Below, piece by piece: positions 36,001 through 50,284 of a DNA stretch of 64,000 nucleotides (the stretch's first letter is position 1; each line of letters opens with the position of its first letter). The translations under genes and the position numbers were made by a program. The DNA is taken from contig NC_134371.1 in the NCBI RefSeq assembly GCF_035582795.1, forward strand, positions 49,641,001-49,705,000, written 5' to 3'. The stretch comes from Mycteria americana (taxonomy: Eukaryota; Chordata; Aves; Ciconiiformes; Ciconiidae). Under the pieces are notes generated by a model. That model did no database searches. It worked only from the letters and a program-made list of their open reading frames with translations, and was not told the DNA's origin.

Positions 36001-38881
36001 GGTCATTGCATGAATTTAAGATACACCATTCTGGAAACTAAATTAGCCCTCATTTACTGGGAAGTTGAATGCAGCCAGACTAATGGTGGTGCAAATATAA
36101 TTGGTTCCCAACATGTGTCAGTGTGTATACTCCTCAAGCCACGGAAAAGATGCATTATGGGACTAATTTTTAAATGTTAATGGATATTGGATGTTTGCCA
36201 GACACCCAGCTGTGCACAAAACATTGAGATGGTAAATAGCTCTTGATCTGTTTAGAAACAAATTATAATGGCTGTTTGGATTCCACATGACTGAAGGCAT
36301 GGTAACCAGCACAGGCTCACAGACTGACCCTATTAACTGCACTAAGGGGAATGCGCCGATTTTTAAAATCAAAATAAGAGACATAAAATAAGGCTATTAA
36401 GATGCCATTTAAATTATTTTAGATTAATATTAAACAAACAAAATCCCAACAACAACTCACAGCACCTGTTACCCTTGCCTACATGAGCTAACTTATTTAA
36501 GGAAGCTTTTTTGCTAGGTTTCCTTGGTAGGAGGTCAAAAAGAAAATGCTTTCATCACTCAGTTAATTTGATTCTAAAGCTGAGATCTGAGTGAAAAGCC
36601 TACCTGCACTTATAGAATAAAATCTCTCCTGCCGCACATCAGCCGTGGGTCTCACTGAGATACACCAGGGAACAAGACCTCTCTTCATTTGATATGTAGT
36701 TCTCATAATTTTAATTTAAAGTCTACGAATATCAGTATTTGCAGGAAATTCTCTACTTGAAATGTCTTACTAATTGTATTCATTTGGTCAGCAAAGCCCA
36801 ACAGGGAATTTTTAATCAGCTGGATTAGGTGCTTTTGATTACTATACTGTAGCATTAGCAGAAAGCATCATTTCACAAATGAAAAGCGTACTATTGTCAG
36901 CAACACAGGAGAGCTCTTTTCCGTAAAGCTGTGTGTTCAGCAGTTTGAGACCCCTTCTCACAAATAAATAACAGTCACATGTATATTCAGGAGATCTTCC
37001 CCTTTAGGATTTTGCTCTTTGGGTTTGAAAAATTCTGGAAAAAAGCTTTTAAGTCTAGGGCACGATCAGTCCATTTATGATACCGAAGGTTCTCCATAAA
37101 AAACCCCACCAAGACAGTACGCAATTCCAAGCAGAAGAGCACAGTGTCATTGAGTCAACAGGGAATGACTCAAGACTGCCTAAGAGCTGACTATGCAATG
37201 TCATTAAATCATAGCCTGTCAATAATACAAAATTTGTACTCCCCAGGTAACTTGGCAGTTACAGCTTTGTATCTTGAATTTCTGCTTCTTAGCATCTATT
37301 CTGTAGGTTGGTTTTTAACTGTGTGCTTTCGGCTAATTTTGGTACCTTACATAGCTTGTTCTCTATGATCTGAAATACACTAATGTATTGGGAAAGGAAG
37401 CCTGAGAGTCACTTCTCCGATTTCTTCAAAATTAATTTTCTCTTTTGAGAAAGAATGTTGCTTTCACCAAATGTAGGACACCTACGAAAATAAAAGCATC
37501 CTGACCATTAGGAAATATGTGCAATGCTAAGAGGCACCATCAAAACCTGTCAAAGGAGGATATTTTTTCCCTGACAGCTCAAGAGTCTTGATCCATTCTT
37601 ACAGCGTAAGTATAGATCTTGGGGAAATGTTTTCCTTACCGCCGATTTCAAGCACTAAAAAAAAGAGACGACAAACAAAAAACCCCTTCCTCAACCCTGC
37701 GAACTTGCTTGACAAGCCACGAGACAAGGTCTGGCCCCACGGAGCACGGAGACACGCCCCAGGCTCGCTGCCACCCCACTGCGGGCAGGAGGGCATCGCT
37801 GCCGTCCTCAGCCCCACACAGACCTGGGCACGTTATTTCAGTGGCCCTGGGACACCCACAGCAGAGGCGTTTTGCTCTCCCCAAAGAGTCCAGGCACTCA
37901 TGGGCTGGGAATCGCATAAACAGCTTTACCTCCACCCTGCTAGCAGAATATGAGAAAGTCACGGCACTGTCTGCAGCTACAGAAATACTGGAGAAGAGTC
38001 AGGGATGGACGTATGAGCACTGGTGGTGAATTGGGCTCGGAAGAGGGAAGCTGGGGTGGCAACTGGATCTCCTCTGAGCTTCAGGAGGGAGGATTTTATG
38101 CCTTGGATGCTGCACTGAGGAGATACGCTGCGCTGCCAGCTCATGCTTCCTCCTCCGTTGTCAATAGGCAAATCACAACTAGCTGATGTCCCACAAGAGC
38201 AAAAAGGGTGCAAACAAGCTTACTGTTCATTCCTCATCCTGGCTGGGGGTCTAGGAGGAGTGCGCCCGTAGCCACGTGCAATTCACACCTATATAATGGT
38301 GTAATATATTCCATCCCAGCTGCAAGCAGACAAACAACTGGGACTTCTCTTTCCTCGTAAATCACTGATTCAACATCAGGATTCAGACAGCACGACTACT
38401 TCAAGGACCAAGCTATACCTTCAGTTATGTTAGCATAAATCTGAAATAATTCCACTAAGATTGGAGATTTTTTTTCTTAATTTTCAAAAGCAAATGAAGA
38501 CAGAGTCTGACCAGCAGCATTCAGGGTTTGAACGACCTACATCCAAAGTGTGTTTTCACAGATGCAGAGTAATTTCATTAGAGTACTCTGCAAAATCTTT
38601 TACTTGCATAACTTGTTTCCATTTCTTTTTAGTGTAATGAGATTTCATGATGAAAGCCAAATACAATCTAGCATAGCAAAAGTGCATGTTACGCTGATCC
38701 TAATAAGCCCAATGAAAATCAATAATGCTGCTAGTTTCCCTGAAATCAGCCTACATAAGCTCCAAGCACCGTGTTCTGCCTAAAGAGAGCATTAGCAGCT
38801 TACATAAGACAGATATTTCTTAGTAGGAAATCTGAAAACAACCACACTTGAGGAAAAAAAATAAAATAAATAGTTGTTACT
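33041..38881. other. Intergenic sequence, no gene recognised
   Basis: Mostly AT-rich, with a small GC patch at 37740-37800. It contains a CAG hexamer tract at 35327-35344 followed by a CCAAT string. Frames are short and unrecognised. The very AT-rich, low-repeat sequence at 34050-36800 could include conserved non-coding DNA, but nothing in the sequence alone proves it. Confidence 0.55.
35327..35344 (+). repeat. (CAG)6 microsatellite
   Basis: Six uninterrupted CAG units, followed by CCAATC at 35345-35350. It is not in a supported reading frame. Confidence 0.9.
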
Positions 38882-38908
38882 CCCCCCCCCCCCCCCCAAA
38901 AAAAAAAA
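38882..38908. repeat. C16-A11 homopolymer junction
   Basis: Sixteen consecutive Cs run directly into eleven As. The length is likely to be polymorphic and prone to sequencing error. Confidence 0.9.
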
Positions 38909-40539
38909 ATTGGAGATAGTTGTCTCCTGTCCTTAAACTGCGGGTAAAAGATCAGTCCCCTTCTCTTTTCATCCAGTTGCCAGCTGCTATCGAACTGCCG
39001 CGCTGACTGCAGCCTGCACGAGGGTGAGTCACCAGGCCCTGGCTTCTCTGTCCCCTATAAAAGAACAACAACATTGCCCACCCCTTTGCTGAACAAGGAC
39101 GAGAAATTTTGCTCTGAGAGCACAAGCCTCATTTTCACTGGCATAGACGTGAGGATTATAATAAAACAACAACAAAAAAGTCAAGCACGCTGTATCAAGG
39201 AGCAGCATTAAAAATTCAGGCAACCTGCTGCAATCAACTTTGAAAAGATGCATGTATCGTCTGTCATATTTCACTCTTTCGCTTGTAGCTTGCCCTGCGT
39301 TCAGTAATGGGAAATACTGAGTTAAGAGGGGAAGAGAGGGCAGATCTGAAAGCAAAGACAAGGACGTGCAAATGTCAGAAGGCGGAAGCTGGCAGTTCAT
39401 CTATATGTTTAGTCATATATAGTATATCTGAGAGCAATACCCATCATTATGTAGATTTTTGTACTGCATATATTTCAAATAAAATTCTTCTTTGAACTTT
39501 GCCTCTTCTTAAATAAGCTAATAAATGTAGGAAGCTTAAAATATAATTTCCATTGCATTAGTAAGCTGTTTTTTCTTCACATAAGAAAATGTTTCTCTGT
39601 AATGATCTACCTTATGAATGACCTGGGGAAATAATTTCAGGTTTCTTTAAAATACAACCATTTGTTTCTTACTGGTAAGTTCAATTTCACTCAAAGTTAT
39701 GGAGTGAACAGCAATAGCCTATTTGCAATATTGGATAGCCAAAGGTGCATAATTATTTCCAGTTTACTATTAAAACAATATTTAAATAATTCAGCATGCA
39801 GTTTCTTTATTCTTTTTTTAATGATGCACTATTAACAGGTTGACAGATTTGCAAGAGCGAGGCATTTTATGAATTTTTTGAATTAGGAAGTTCTTACAGA
39901 AGCAAATGTAAGCACGAGCGTTTATTTTTGCGTAACGTTTGCATTAGAAAGTCTTTCCTCAGGACAAGAATATATTGAATTTCTCTAAGTGTATAACTTC
40001 ATGCAAGTAGCATATTTGTATTTATTTACCAAATGTAAGTAGGGTAATTCTGAATAAAATGACTGTGTATACAGACCACACATATGTAGCCTATAGAAAT
40101 ATGTGCCACGGATACGTCGGAAATGTACCTCTCCCTTTGACAGAGGGATGGGGCATGGCTCGTTCTGCCTAGTTCAGAGGTTGCAACGGCTTATGCCCGT
40201 ACATCACAGGTGTACAGTGCTGTTGCTATGGAGACTGGCTCAAATGAGCAGAAAATTTCATTTTGATAAACTTCTATTCTTGGGCAGAGGAAGAAGGCTC
40301 TATATTCAGCATCACATATGGCATTTTTTTAATGGTTGAGACACACGTTCTGTAAATAACAACGGACCCAAAAAGCGAGTCGCATTTTCCCCTTGCGTAT
40401 AGCACCTGCAAGCAACCCCCTGGACGCGGGTGGTGCAGCTGGGCACATCCCCGCACCACGAACCTGCTCTTGGACCGTCTTGTCCCTGCTCTTGGAACCC
40501 TCCAGGACCGTCGGGCAGAGCCGCCAGCAGAGCCTCAGC
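38909..40539. other. Intergenic sequence, no gene recognised
   Basis: AT-rich sequence with short unrecognised frames. A second TATAAAAG string (39056-39063) lies just after a GC-richer stretch at 38980-39050, without a visible downstream exon. Confidence 0.55.
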
Positions 40540-40573
40540 GCGCGGGCAGGAGCGCGGGCAGGAGCGCGGGCAG
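40540..40573. repeat. 12-bp GC-rich tandem, about 2.8 copies
   Basis: The unit gcgcgggcagga starts at 40540, 40552 and 40564, the last copy incomplete. It lies in a CpG-rich patch (about 40400-40620). Confidence 0.92.
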
Positions 40574-42199
40574 CAGCCCCGAGGCACGCGCTGGCCGAGC
40601 CGGGCGCTGCCTGGGCACTTGCCGCTCAGAGAATCAATAGTGCACTGCTGGCCCAAAACCCGGCGAGGCTTTGTGCAGCTGAAAAGTGGAAAATTAATTT
40701 CAGGTGAAATGCTTCATTAATTTTAGCTTGTGTAAAAACATTAATATTTGCTAATCAGAGAAATCAGACTTCTTCAGATGGAAGATCTTTCCGACGCTAT
40801 CAATCAAAACAATGTTTTGAAAACTGTGAAATGAAATATTTTCACTTTTTCCAGCTCCCCACACACCAGGATTTATCTACTCTATCAATTCACTAAAGCT
40901 GACAGAAATTTGCTAAGCAATTCCACAGACCAGAACCTGCATTTTTCAGGGGAAAGAGGATTTGACTGAAAGCTGCCACCCAGCTCTCCTCACTAAGGAC
41001 AAAGAAAAGACAATTATCAGCGGGCTGGAGAGCATCTGAAGGAGTTGCCTCTTCTTTTTCTTTGACCGCCAGCTCTCAGTAGCACCTTCAGCCCTCCAGG
41101 GACGTTGCACGGCGGGTTCCCAGCCAGGGAGCAAACGGCCACTGCTTTCCCCCGGAGCCCACCAGAGCCTCGCAAGCCTCCCGAAACTGATGTGGGTTCC
41201 ACCTACACAAGGGACCAAATCTGCTGTTTATGGGAAAAGCCAAAGGGGGGATTAAAGGAGGAGGTGGCTGGAGGTGGCACAGGGCTACAGGACGGCCGTG
41301 GGGCCCCTTGCTTGGGGGTCACACGAGGCTCAGTGAGGAGCAGGCTGGAGGGCTCGGGAAGCGAGAGACCAGATCTGCTCCACGGCTTGAAATCTGGGGA
41401 GGAGAAAAGTTCTGAGCTTATTTGGCAACCAAGGATCAGGAGGTATCTTTGGTGGGGCTTTTTTGTTTGGTTTGGTTTGGTTTTTTCTTTTAAAATCTTG
41501 GTATTTGAAGGTCCTAGCTATTTACATCTAGCAGCCTTACGCAAACAGCTATTAGACTAAGACCTTTCTTGGATCATGGGAATCTTTTCTGCACTAATTT
41601 GTAATAAAAATCATTTAAATATTAAAGAATTTACTACTACTCCTAGACTTCGTGCAGTGCTTGGAAAGTACAGAGTATTAAAAGCCTTTTACCTCAGAAA
41701 AACCTTGCCTTAACCTAACTAGTGTTTCACTCGGGAAAGTCATACTGAAATCAATTCTGCTTCTGGCATATATTAAGCACTACTCATTGCTGGGAAGGCC
41801 TGTTGGCAAAACTGAGCCCTTAGCTATCATATGGCTTTTCCTAAACTATATCTTAACTTCCATAAATAACCGATGAGGTGGAATCTCCTTTTGCACCTCA
41901 GTATTGTGCTCTTTTATTATAAGAAAAATCTATTTTGTACCATAATAATATCACTTGCCACAATAAAATAAGAGGATTCGCTTCTCCCCTGTCCCCTCCT
42001 GAACCAAGCACCTAGACTGCAGTAAGATAAGAAAAAGCCAAAGAAAATGAAAAATATCAATAAAGTTACACTGGTAAATCGAAATACTTACTATCTTGGG
42101 GGGAACACCTGTTATTAAAATACAAATACCTGGGATAGCATCAGGCAGTGTGACAATGAAGATGTCATTACTAAATAGGACTCTTTGGTCCCTTAGCTG

Positions 42200-42800
42200 T
42201 CAATAATTAATACATTATTTACACTTGCACATTCTCATTTCCCAGCTTTCAAGATTTCATTTACACTCTGATCCTTTGCTTAGCAGCAAATTTAACATCA
42301 TTGTGACCTTCTTCTGCCTGACACTATACACCTATCAAGCAGAGAAAGAGAATAGCATCTAATATGTGCATTTATTAAAGCAGAAAGCTTCAGTTACTGG
42401 AAGAAGTGACAAATGCCAGCATTTGCCACAATAAACTGGAAGAGAAACAAATTGCTCCCAAAGAAAAATCAATTAAGAAGCCATCTTAATAATACCGTTT
42501 GTGGGAGCCTCGGCATTTGCATGTTTTAGGGAAATGTAGCTGAAGTGTTTCTAATTAAAACCCAAAGGAATTAGCAAACTTACGAAAGCCATACCACAAA
42601 CTGCAGACAACCTTATGTTAAAGATATACCATTTTGACTATCTGAAATTAAAATATTCTGTTAGGTTGAAATAGCATTTTTCTCATGCTGCTGAGGAGAT
42701 ACATCCATTCCTAGGAGAAACAATGTCAGATGGTCATATGAGATGTAAATTGCTGTTACATCACAGTGTACATAAATGTACATATTTATTTAAGAATATG
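42200..42800. promoter_or_regulatory. Candidate conserved non-coding element
   Basis: AT-rich, free of simple repeats and of long frames. It contains a perfect octamer ATTTGCAT (42515-42522) and several TAAT/ATTA homeodomain-type cores. This composition resembles deeply conserved vertebrate enhancers, but conservation cannot be tested from one sequence. Confidence 0.2.
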
Positions 42801-45800
42801 CAAACTATCAGCAAAAAATTTAACATATGTTAAAACTGTGCTGCAAGCAAGGATTGCCAGAACATAGCTGACTGGGGTAATCCTTGTGAAGTCAGTGCCA
42901 AGTTTCATGTTGGAGTTAATTTTCCTGTTTCGAAAAGCAAGTATTCAGGACCTATCCTGGCACACCAGGGACAGGCACTGGGTGATCTTGAATGGGGAAA
43001 ACCACAGAAATTTGGAGTTTGGGCTCTCAGGGAATTCTTCTGTTGGCTTCAGCGGATTTTGGAGCACGTCCCCAGTGCAGTCAGCAACTGTTAGGAGTAA
43101 GAGTGGCAATAGTCCTACTCCAAAGAAGGAAGAGCTGAGAAAAGGAGATAACCCAGAGATGCTTTTCTACACGCAGGCAGTCTACCAAACCATTAAACAA
43201 AATCCCAAAGAAGCTACTTTGTAATTTTTCGGTTGTGTAGAATTTATGGCCATCATTTAGAAGACCCTCTTCTAAGCCTATAGAAATCTAAAGCTCTGAT
43301 CTTAATTTCTTGTAACTTTGCAGAAGGGGGCTGTATTCTCTTAGCCAAGCAGGCGCTTCCTCCAGCTGGAGTTTGCCCACGCTGCCAAAACAACAGGGTT
43401 GCGTTCGGCAGAAGAGATGATTTCTACGGCGTGACAGCTTCAGGGTTAACCACACCGTTGACTCTCTCGGTCTCTCCAAGCACCTCTGCTGAGTGATTGC
43501 TGCAGTTCTTGCACTTCTCTGTGGTGGGGATGGCATCCTTGTTAATCATGCAGAGGCCTGGCTGCATTCGGCACTTTCTGAAATCTCATCTCAGGAGCTG
43601 TAATCAGAGGGAAAACACAGACATGCTGGACAGCTTCTACAAAATGCTGTACCATCTGCTTGACCAAAAGGAGCACACCAGCCAGGAGGAAGCGTTGAAG
43701 TGATGTGAACATGTTGTCTTAGCTAAGGCTGGGCTTTCTCACTGTGTTCAGGCACTGTGGACATGGAAATCCACCTGAGACTAACTTAAACATCAATTCA
43801 CCTATGCACAAACAACACAACCACCAGTCCAACAGTGCCATAAAATGATTGCAGTGATAACCAGCTTCCACTTTCCTCTGGTATAGCCAGCACTCAGCTG
43901 TCACTGTCAAAGCTGTGTAAAACAGGGAGGTCTGCATTACAGACATTACTATAACCACTCCAAAGTTAATATCTCATTAATTGATTTACCATTGCATGAC
44001 ATATTGACTCCAGTTTCTACAGCCTGGTCTCCTCTTCGTCATCAGCTGGTGATCTCCAGTTGGCACTGGAGTGGGCACATGTTGTTATTGCACCCTTGAG
44101 CCTGCTGCGTCCTACTGTCCCTCTCTCTTGTCCCCACCAGCTTTACAATAGCCGATTGCTACAATACCATAAAAATTTGTTAATATTCAACAAAAGGGAG
44201 TTCATGCATTATTTTGCACTCTGAGAAATTAGTATCATTCGCTGCAAATAAAAATTTCCAGGATGAATTCTTGCGTGCCAGTTCTTAGCCAGGAGCACAA
44301 TATATTGGTTGAATTGTGTTTTCTTGTTAGCAATAGAGATTTTATAGCAGAAGCCCTGGCACAATCTTTATGATGGAGGAGCAAACAGTATTGCATCCAC
44401 TCTGCCATAAAAAGTAATCATTTCTGGAAGACTCTAACACAGTAAAAATTCCAAGCTGTGGACTGGATTCAAATTGGTGAGTACCCAAAATGTGTCCAAA
44501 TGCCGCCCAGTTGCAAGAAGATCTGTTCTGAATTCCGAAGCTATTATGGGAATATAGTGTTTATGAGACATGCCGGATTGATGGCATCTGCATGCAAATT
44601 CTTTTTTGCTTGCCATACAACAAGTACACATGGAAATCAGAGTGTAAATTTCCCTCTGCTGTCTGTTTCTGTAAATCACTCCTTGACGAGTGACGGGCCA
44701 GCTTTATTTAATGGGTTAAGAAAATGGGTTGCTCTCTCAGTACAATAGTTCTTCATTTCTATTTGCTCTCATTTTTATCATTAAGAGAAATATTAGTTAT
44801 TAAAAATGAAGATGTTTGCAATATGAATAATTTGGAAGAAATTTTGTTCACTCATGGACTACGAGGGGAAAGTCTAGCTCTTCTTTCATCACTATGAATC
44901 CCTGTGACTACTGATGGCTTTGTTTTCCCAAAGGCAGACCTAAAAATCAGCCAGGCAAGAAAGGACCTGGCACAGCCCACCATTGACTCGGAAGCTCCTT
45001 TGTCTTTCATCTTTCCTGCCAATACATTAAGCATGCCTAAAGTTTGGTAGGAAAAAGTCAGATGCAATGTTTACTTCCAATTTGGCAAAATCATCCATAG
45101 CCCATTCCCTCCAGAATATATTTGTCAAAGGTGGGAGACTGAAAAGCACAAGATAATCAGAACTGCTGCTTCTCAAGTTCTCATTCCCATAAGGGCAAAG
45201 AAGAACAGACCAGAAAAAATTGCAGTGGTTTTTTTTTTTTTTTTTAATCATCACCATGAGACCCAAAAGCTCCAGCATTCTCCATGAGATAAGGAGGACC
45301 TGTCTACTCTGTTCTTCCTGTACCCTCTGGATTTTTACTTTTCGTATATGCAGACATAAGAGACCCTGAGATTTCGGAGACCAGCCAGAGCAACTCCACA
45401 CAAACACAGCTCCAGAGAGATTGTGCAGGTGGGTAGCAAGTGAACTCCTTGGGTTTCACCTCGGAGGGGCAAACGGCAGAACCGAAAGCACAGCCTTCAC
45501 AGGTCGCTTCACATCTCGCACCCCTCTTGGCTCTCCCCGCTGGGACGGCAAGGGCAGGGTGAGTGCTGGCGCATCCCGCGTACTGAAGACTGATACCAGT
45601 GGAAAAGGACAGTCTTGTGGGTCTAACACAAGACTGATGCTCCAAAGAGTGAGCTGAACACAGCTGAACTCTCGACTTCTTAGGCTCAAAATAGGAGATA
45701 ATACCCCAGACACTTTTGAGGGCATAGGTCTGACTAGCTCTGTTTCTGTTTCATAACATGGGAGTACTACATGCTACAGATGACTTCATATGTCGTTTGG

Positions 45801-46679
45801 AGGAGAAATTCGTTAATGCGTGAAGTACTGAAGAGGAAAGGCTGGCTGTAAGGACCATGCAGTTGGTAGAACCCCCGGCTGAATGGAGTAAAAGAAAGAA
45901 ATGGAGGAGCTATTTAAAACAGGGAGGAGCAGAAACCATTGATGAAAACAGAAAGACTAAGGAAACAAAAGCAGGAGTGGCAGGGAGAGACCAGGAGGCA
46001 CCCAACACTGCGGCAGAAACCGGCCCTTCTCATGGGCCCAACAGCCGGGGCCAGCTCTGCCAAAGCCACCTCGGCGTAGCTCCGAGCCCCTGCTTGTGCC
46101 CCCTGCATCTCGTAGCCCCAGAGCAGTGCCTGGCTCCCGGGTGGCCAGCGCAGAGCCCGCCCGGGGCGTGCGCACGGCGACTTTTTGCTGCTGTTCCCCC
46201 AGGCTACACGTATGCACACTTACACTGGCTACAAAACCACAGACATTATAAAGGCAACGTGGCACAAAAATACCGCAATGAAGCGCACACATACATATAT
46301 GCGGGTTTCTGAATTTCGCGAAGCAGAGACAGAAACAATCTAACTAGGAAGAGGGAAAGGTCTATTAATGCTCTTCACCAAAGTACAGGCTTTTTGATTT
46401 TTTTTTAATATTTTGTCTTGAAGATAAGAGGAGACAGAAGCAGCTTTGGTTTTATATGGTCAGGCTTGCTGGTTTTGATAGTTTTGGAACATAGCTGCTG
46501 ATACATTAAGAAAACACAGTTTGGCAGCGTCAGCCCACGCTGTGTGCTGGTCTGTTGTGTGGGGGTGGGTATGGGTAAGCATCACGATGCAAAACGCGAA
46601 CTGTGCGTAAAACCCCCGTAACTTATCTCCAGAAGAGGAGTTTACGTCAATTACCATTAAAGCCTTTACTCTTGTTTGC

Positions 46680-47060
46680 TGATAAATTTATAGACATTAG
46701 CATCAAGGTAGCAATCAGGATTCATCAGCTTTACTTTCTTATAACCTGTTAGTCTCTGATAACTTCTCTCTTCAAGTGATATACTGTAACATTGTGCAGT
46801 ATTAAATGATATGCACAAATAAGTACCTAATGGTAGATTTAAAGATGTTGCGGCAGTCCAAGTTCTTTCATTTTCCTGATTATAACGGCATTTGCATAAT
46901 GTATGAATTCAAACATTATTGCTGTTAAATAATGCATAAATATTCTCCCATGCTGAAATACATCTATTTCCTCTCCATGAATTATTTTGAATGTATCATT
47001 CAGTTGTTTTTCTATTTAAAAATGTAGTTAGAACTCTGCATATATCAGTATTATGACTGG
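46680..47060. promoter_or_regulatory. Candidate conserved non-coding element
   Basis: An AT-rich, repeat-free stretch with an octamer ATTTGCAT (46890-46897) and a dense set of TAAT and ATAAAT cores. It is inferred only from texture and motifs. Confidence 0.2.
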
Positions 47061-50000
47061 AAGAAGTATCATCACAAGTAGTTGGCTAACGCTCCAAACT
47101 GTAAATGAAGTATACATTATTAAATGGGCCATCTCCTTCCTTTCTTCAGAAAGCATTATCACCAGAATACAATATTTAGTATTTCTGAAATGTCAGAAAG
47201 AAATGCAGGTACATATTTGATTATCTGGCAGGTCTTAGGAAAGAAAAAAAGAAAACCAACATTTTGCTCCCCCCAGTCTGAAGGGAATATCAACATGGTC
47301 ATACATAAAGAGAGATAAATCTGTAAGAGGTGATTGTGTGAGTTCTTGAATAGCTCTTTGTGAAACTAAGCACCATCAACACCCATTGACTTTCGGTCCC
47401 ATATCCCCCAGATGATGGACCCTTTTATTTATATTTGATTTTATAAAATGTGCCATCCAGCAAACTCTTAGATAAATCCTGTCAACACTGTCACAGAAGT
47501 CAGTTACATCAATGACAGATGACAGGATGAATAAAAGGACTTCAGGATTCAAGTATCTAAACTTGAGCACAAAAAAATTTAACTCGGTGCACAACATTTA
47601 ACAATAAAAATGTCAAAATGAAAATAACATAAAATGTATGTCCCTCCTGGGTCTATAGCCCAGCTGAAACAGTCAAAGAAGGTAAAGAATTTAATAAAAC
47701 CCCAAGGACTCAAAAATATCTTGTATGTATGTTTACTTAGAAATGTGCAAATGTCCAGATTTGCCTGCTTCACTCTGCTGTCTTTTTCCCCTGCTTATGC
47801 CACTGCAACACCTTCGTTACAAAATATCTGCTTTTTGCAGTTGCAGTGTTTAAAGTAAGATTTAAGTATTGACTTCTAATTGTATTGCCTCTCTCTTGCC
47901 CCGCCTCTGAAACTCATGACTTTTTTTTTTTTTTTAATTACTTTTTACTTACCACGTAGACACGACTTCGTGTTTCAATTCGGACCCTAACTTGCTGGAT
48001 TCTCTTGTCTCAGGCAGTTTGCCATTTGGTGAAGGTAGGAAGTAATCAAGTGTCCAATAAAAATCATCTTTTTTTAAAGTGTGTCATCTTTTATGATTTG
48101 TCATTATAACGCTAAAACGTGTCTGCTCCATCAGTGCCATCACCGTTACTTTACCCATATAAGCCTACACACCTATATATACATACGTGCAAAGAAACTA
48201 TTTACTCCATCAAATAGATTTTCTGTCACTGCTCCTCCCTTTTTTTCCTTTACTGCTGTTGATAAGGTATAGTGGAAATGCACTTTTAAAACCTAATAAG
48301 CTAATCCAGTGGTAAAACGAACATATTTTGCTTACACTTATTTAAAGTGAGTCTGCATAAAATGGGGAGCATTCTGAAGGGGATTTGATCAACTTGAAAC
48401 TGTTGCAAATAAAGCACAGAAAATGTCATCTCTTAAATTCAATACACTTGTTAACCCAAATAAAACAGACTGTGAAAATTCATGTCGGTTTCTAATGCAT
48501 AGACATCTCAAAAAAAAAAAAAAAGTTGCCGCACAAATGCTTTACCATGAATAAAGCCCTTGATTGATTTACAAGACTGGCTATTATTCCACAGATTGGA
48601 CCATGGAGCCATGAGCATATAGTTTAAAATACTGCAATTTTACGCGGCGAAGATACTGCCATTTTTGTAGCTGAGCTGTGATAGGGAAAGATCCCACCTG
48701 TAAAACCTCATGATACCCACCCAGACACTGCCTAGCGAGAATTAACTCTTCCTTTCCCTTTAGCGTGAGGTATTTTCTTTCTGCAGAGGCAGGGTTTTTC
48801 AAACCGCTTCACACCCGCATCCTCGGTACGGCAGCAGTGTCCTGCTGGCGGCCCGCGCCGAGCAGCTCTCCGGCAGCTCAACATCTGCTTAACTGTACTC
48901 AGACCAACAAGTACCACACTTGTGGCTAAGTTTTCAAATCCAGCTAATAAATCTGGGTTACTTTCTCTTGGGGAGAAACACCTGCAAGACACAGCTAAGC
49001 TGGAATACTTTTTTTTCACCTGTTTAAACAAATGTAATCGTGCAGATTCCCGACATACAGGTAGCGAAAGGCTGAAGAGACAAACGGGCTGCCTAGAGCA
49101 ACGCTACCCGATGTGGTGTCTGCTGTACTTCAGCAACTTTCGCAAGTCATAAAGAAAGGACTAGGCAGGTGGAAAGAAATACACTCTAGTTAAAACACGC
49201 CTTTGTTTAATTCACAAATGAATTAATGAAGTATGAAGCTCACCTCCTTATCTCGTTGTGGGTTTGCTGTCAGGAGCAGAGGTGCATAGTTCAGAACAGT
49301 GACAAAAAAGAGCAGTGGTGTGCGTTTGAAACGCTACTTCCCATGGGCCCCATGCTTTGATTTCTGCCTTTAATACTGATAAGAAGTGACAGTAGTTGGA
49401 TAAAACAATCAAAATTGGAGTTGAAGAGCTTATAAACCTCCTGACACTTCAATAAACCAAAAGCCAATACAAACCTTAAAAAAAATCATATATCCACTTT
49501 GACTCTGAATGGCCACATGGAGCAGAACTAACACACGCTCAGAGGGCTAGAATTTACCTCCTGATTTATTTTACTCTCATTTCATAAATTTTAAACAAAA
49601 AAATAAATGCTAAATTCTACATGGAGAAGTAAAATCTTTTATAATCTTTTAGACAGTTGCTGCCAGTTCTCAGGAGAGCTTTATGCCTGCTGCTAAATGT
49701 CTACAAATCAATATTTAATATTTTGGAAGATGAAGTCTTAATTATCCATCTCCCCTTTAAGCATCAAACCCACTTTCAGTGAAAATACTACCATTCGCTG
49801 GCTGAGGGATTGACTGCTGCTTATTAGCGCATCTTCTCCTGTAGGTCAGAGAGAAAGGCTTCCAACCACATTTCGTGCTTGCTAAGGATAGTATACATTT
49901 CACCTGACTTTACCCATCTCATCTCTAAGTTGATCTGGTTTCTAAAACTCCTGCCATAGTCCACGGCACCTCCAAGCACACGATTCAGCACATCAGACTT

Positions 50001-50284
50001 AACCCCCTGCCCTGGTCGGAGCTGCCTGCTTCTCCCCATAGGCAACGGGGAGCATAGGCAACTAGCCTGAACTACATAACCAACATATAGACAGCAAAGA
50101 CTAAGCGAGAGGTAAGCAGCTAATTTATGAAACCACAGCTGACTGAAAGTAAAAGTGAAAATTAGGGAATGATATTCCTTAGACGTTTTTAATTTGCAGC
50201 CCAGACAAATCTTATTGCAGAATATATTCTTCTCATTTGCAAGTACAACGGTTAAATGTGTGCTAAATTTATGTAGGAAATTCT

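Larger units (their letters stand above)
40574..50284. other. Intergenic sequence, no gene recognised
   Basis: AT-rich with GC patches at about 41100-41390, 45460-45560 and 46020-46190. Homopolymers are T17 (45229-45245), T15 (47921-47935) and A15 (48510-48524). A (TTTGG)n tract lies at 41465-41486. No coding exon or RNA gene is recognised. Two stretches that look like candidate conserved non-coding DNA are listed separately. Confidence 0.55.
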
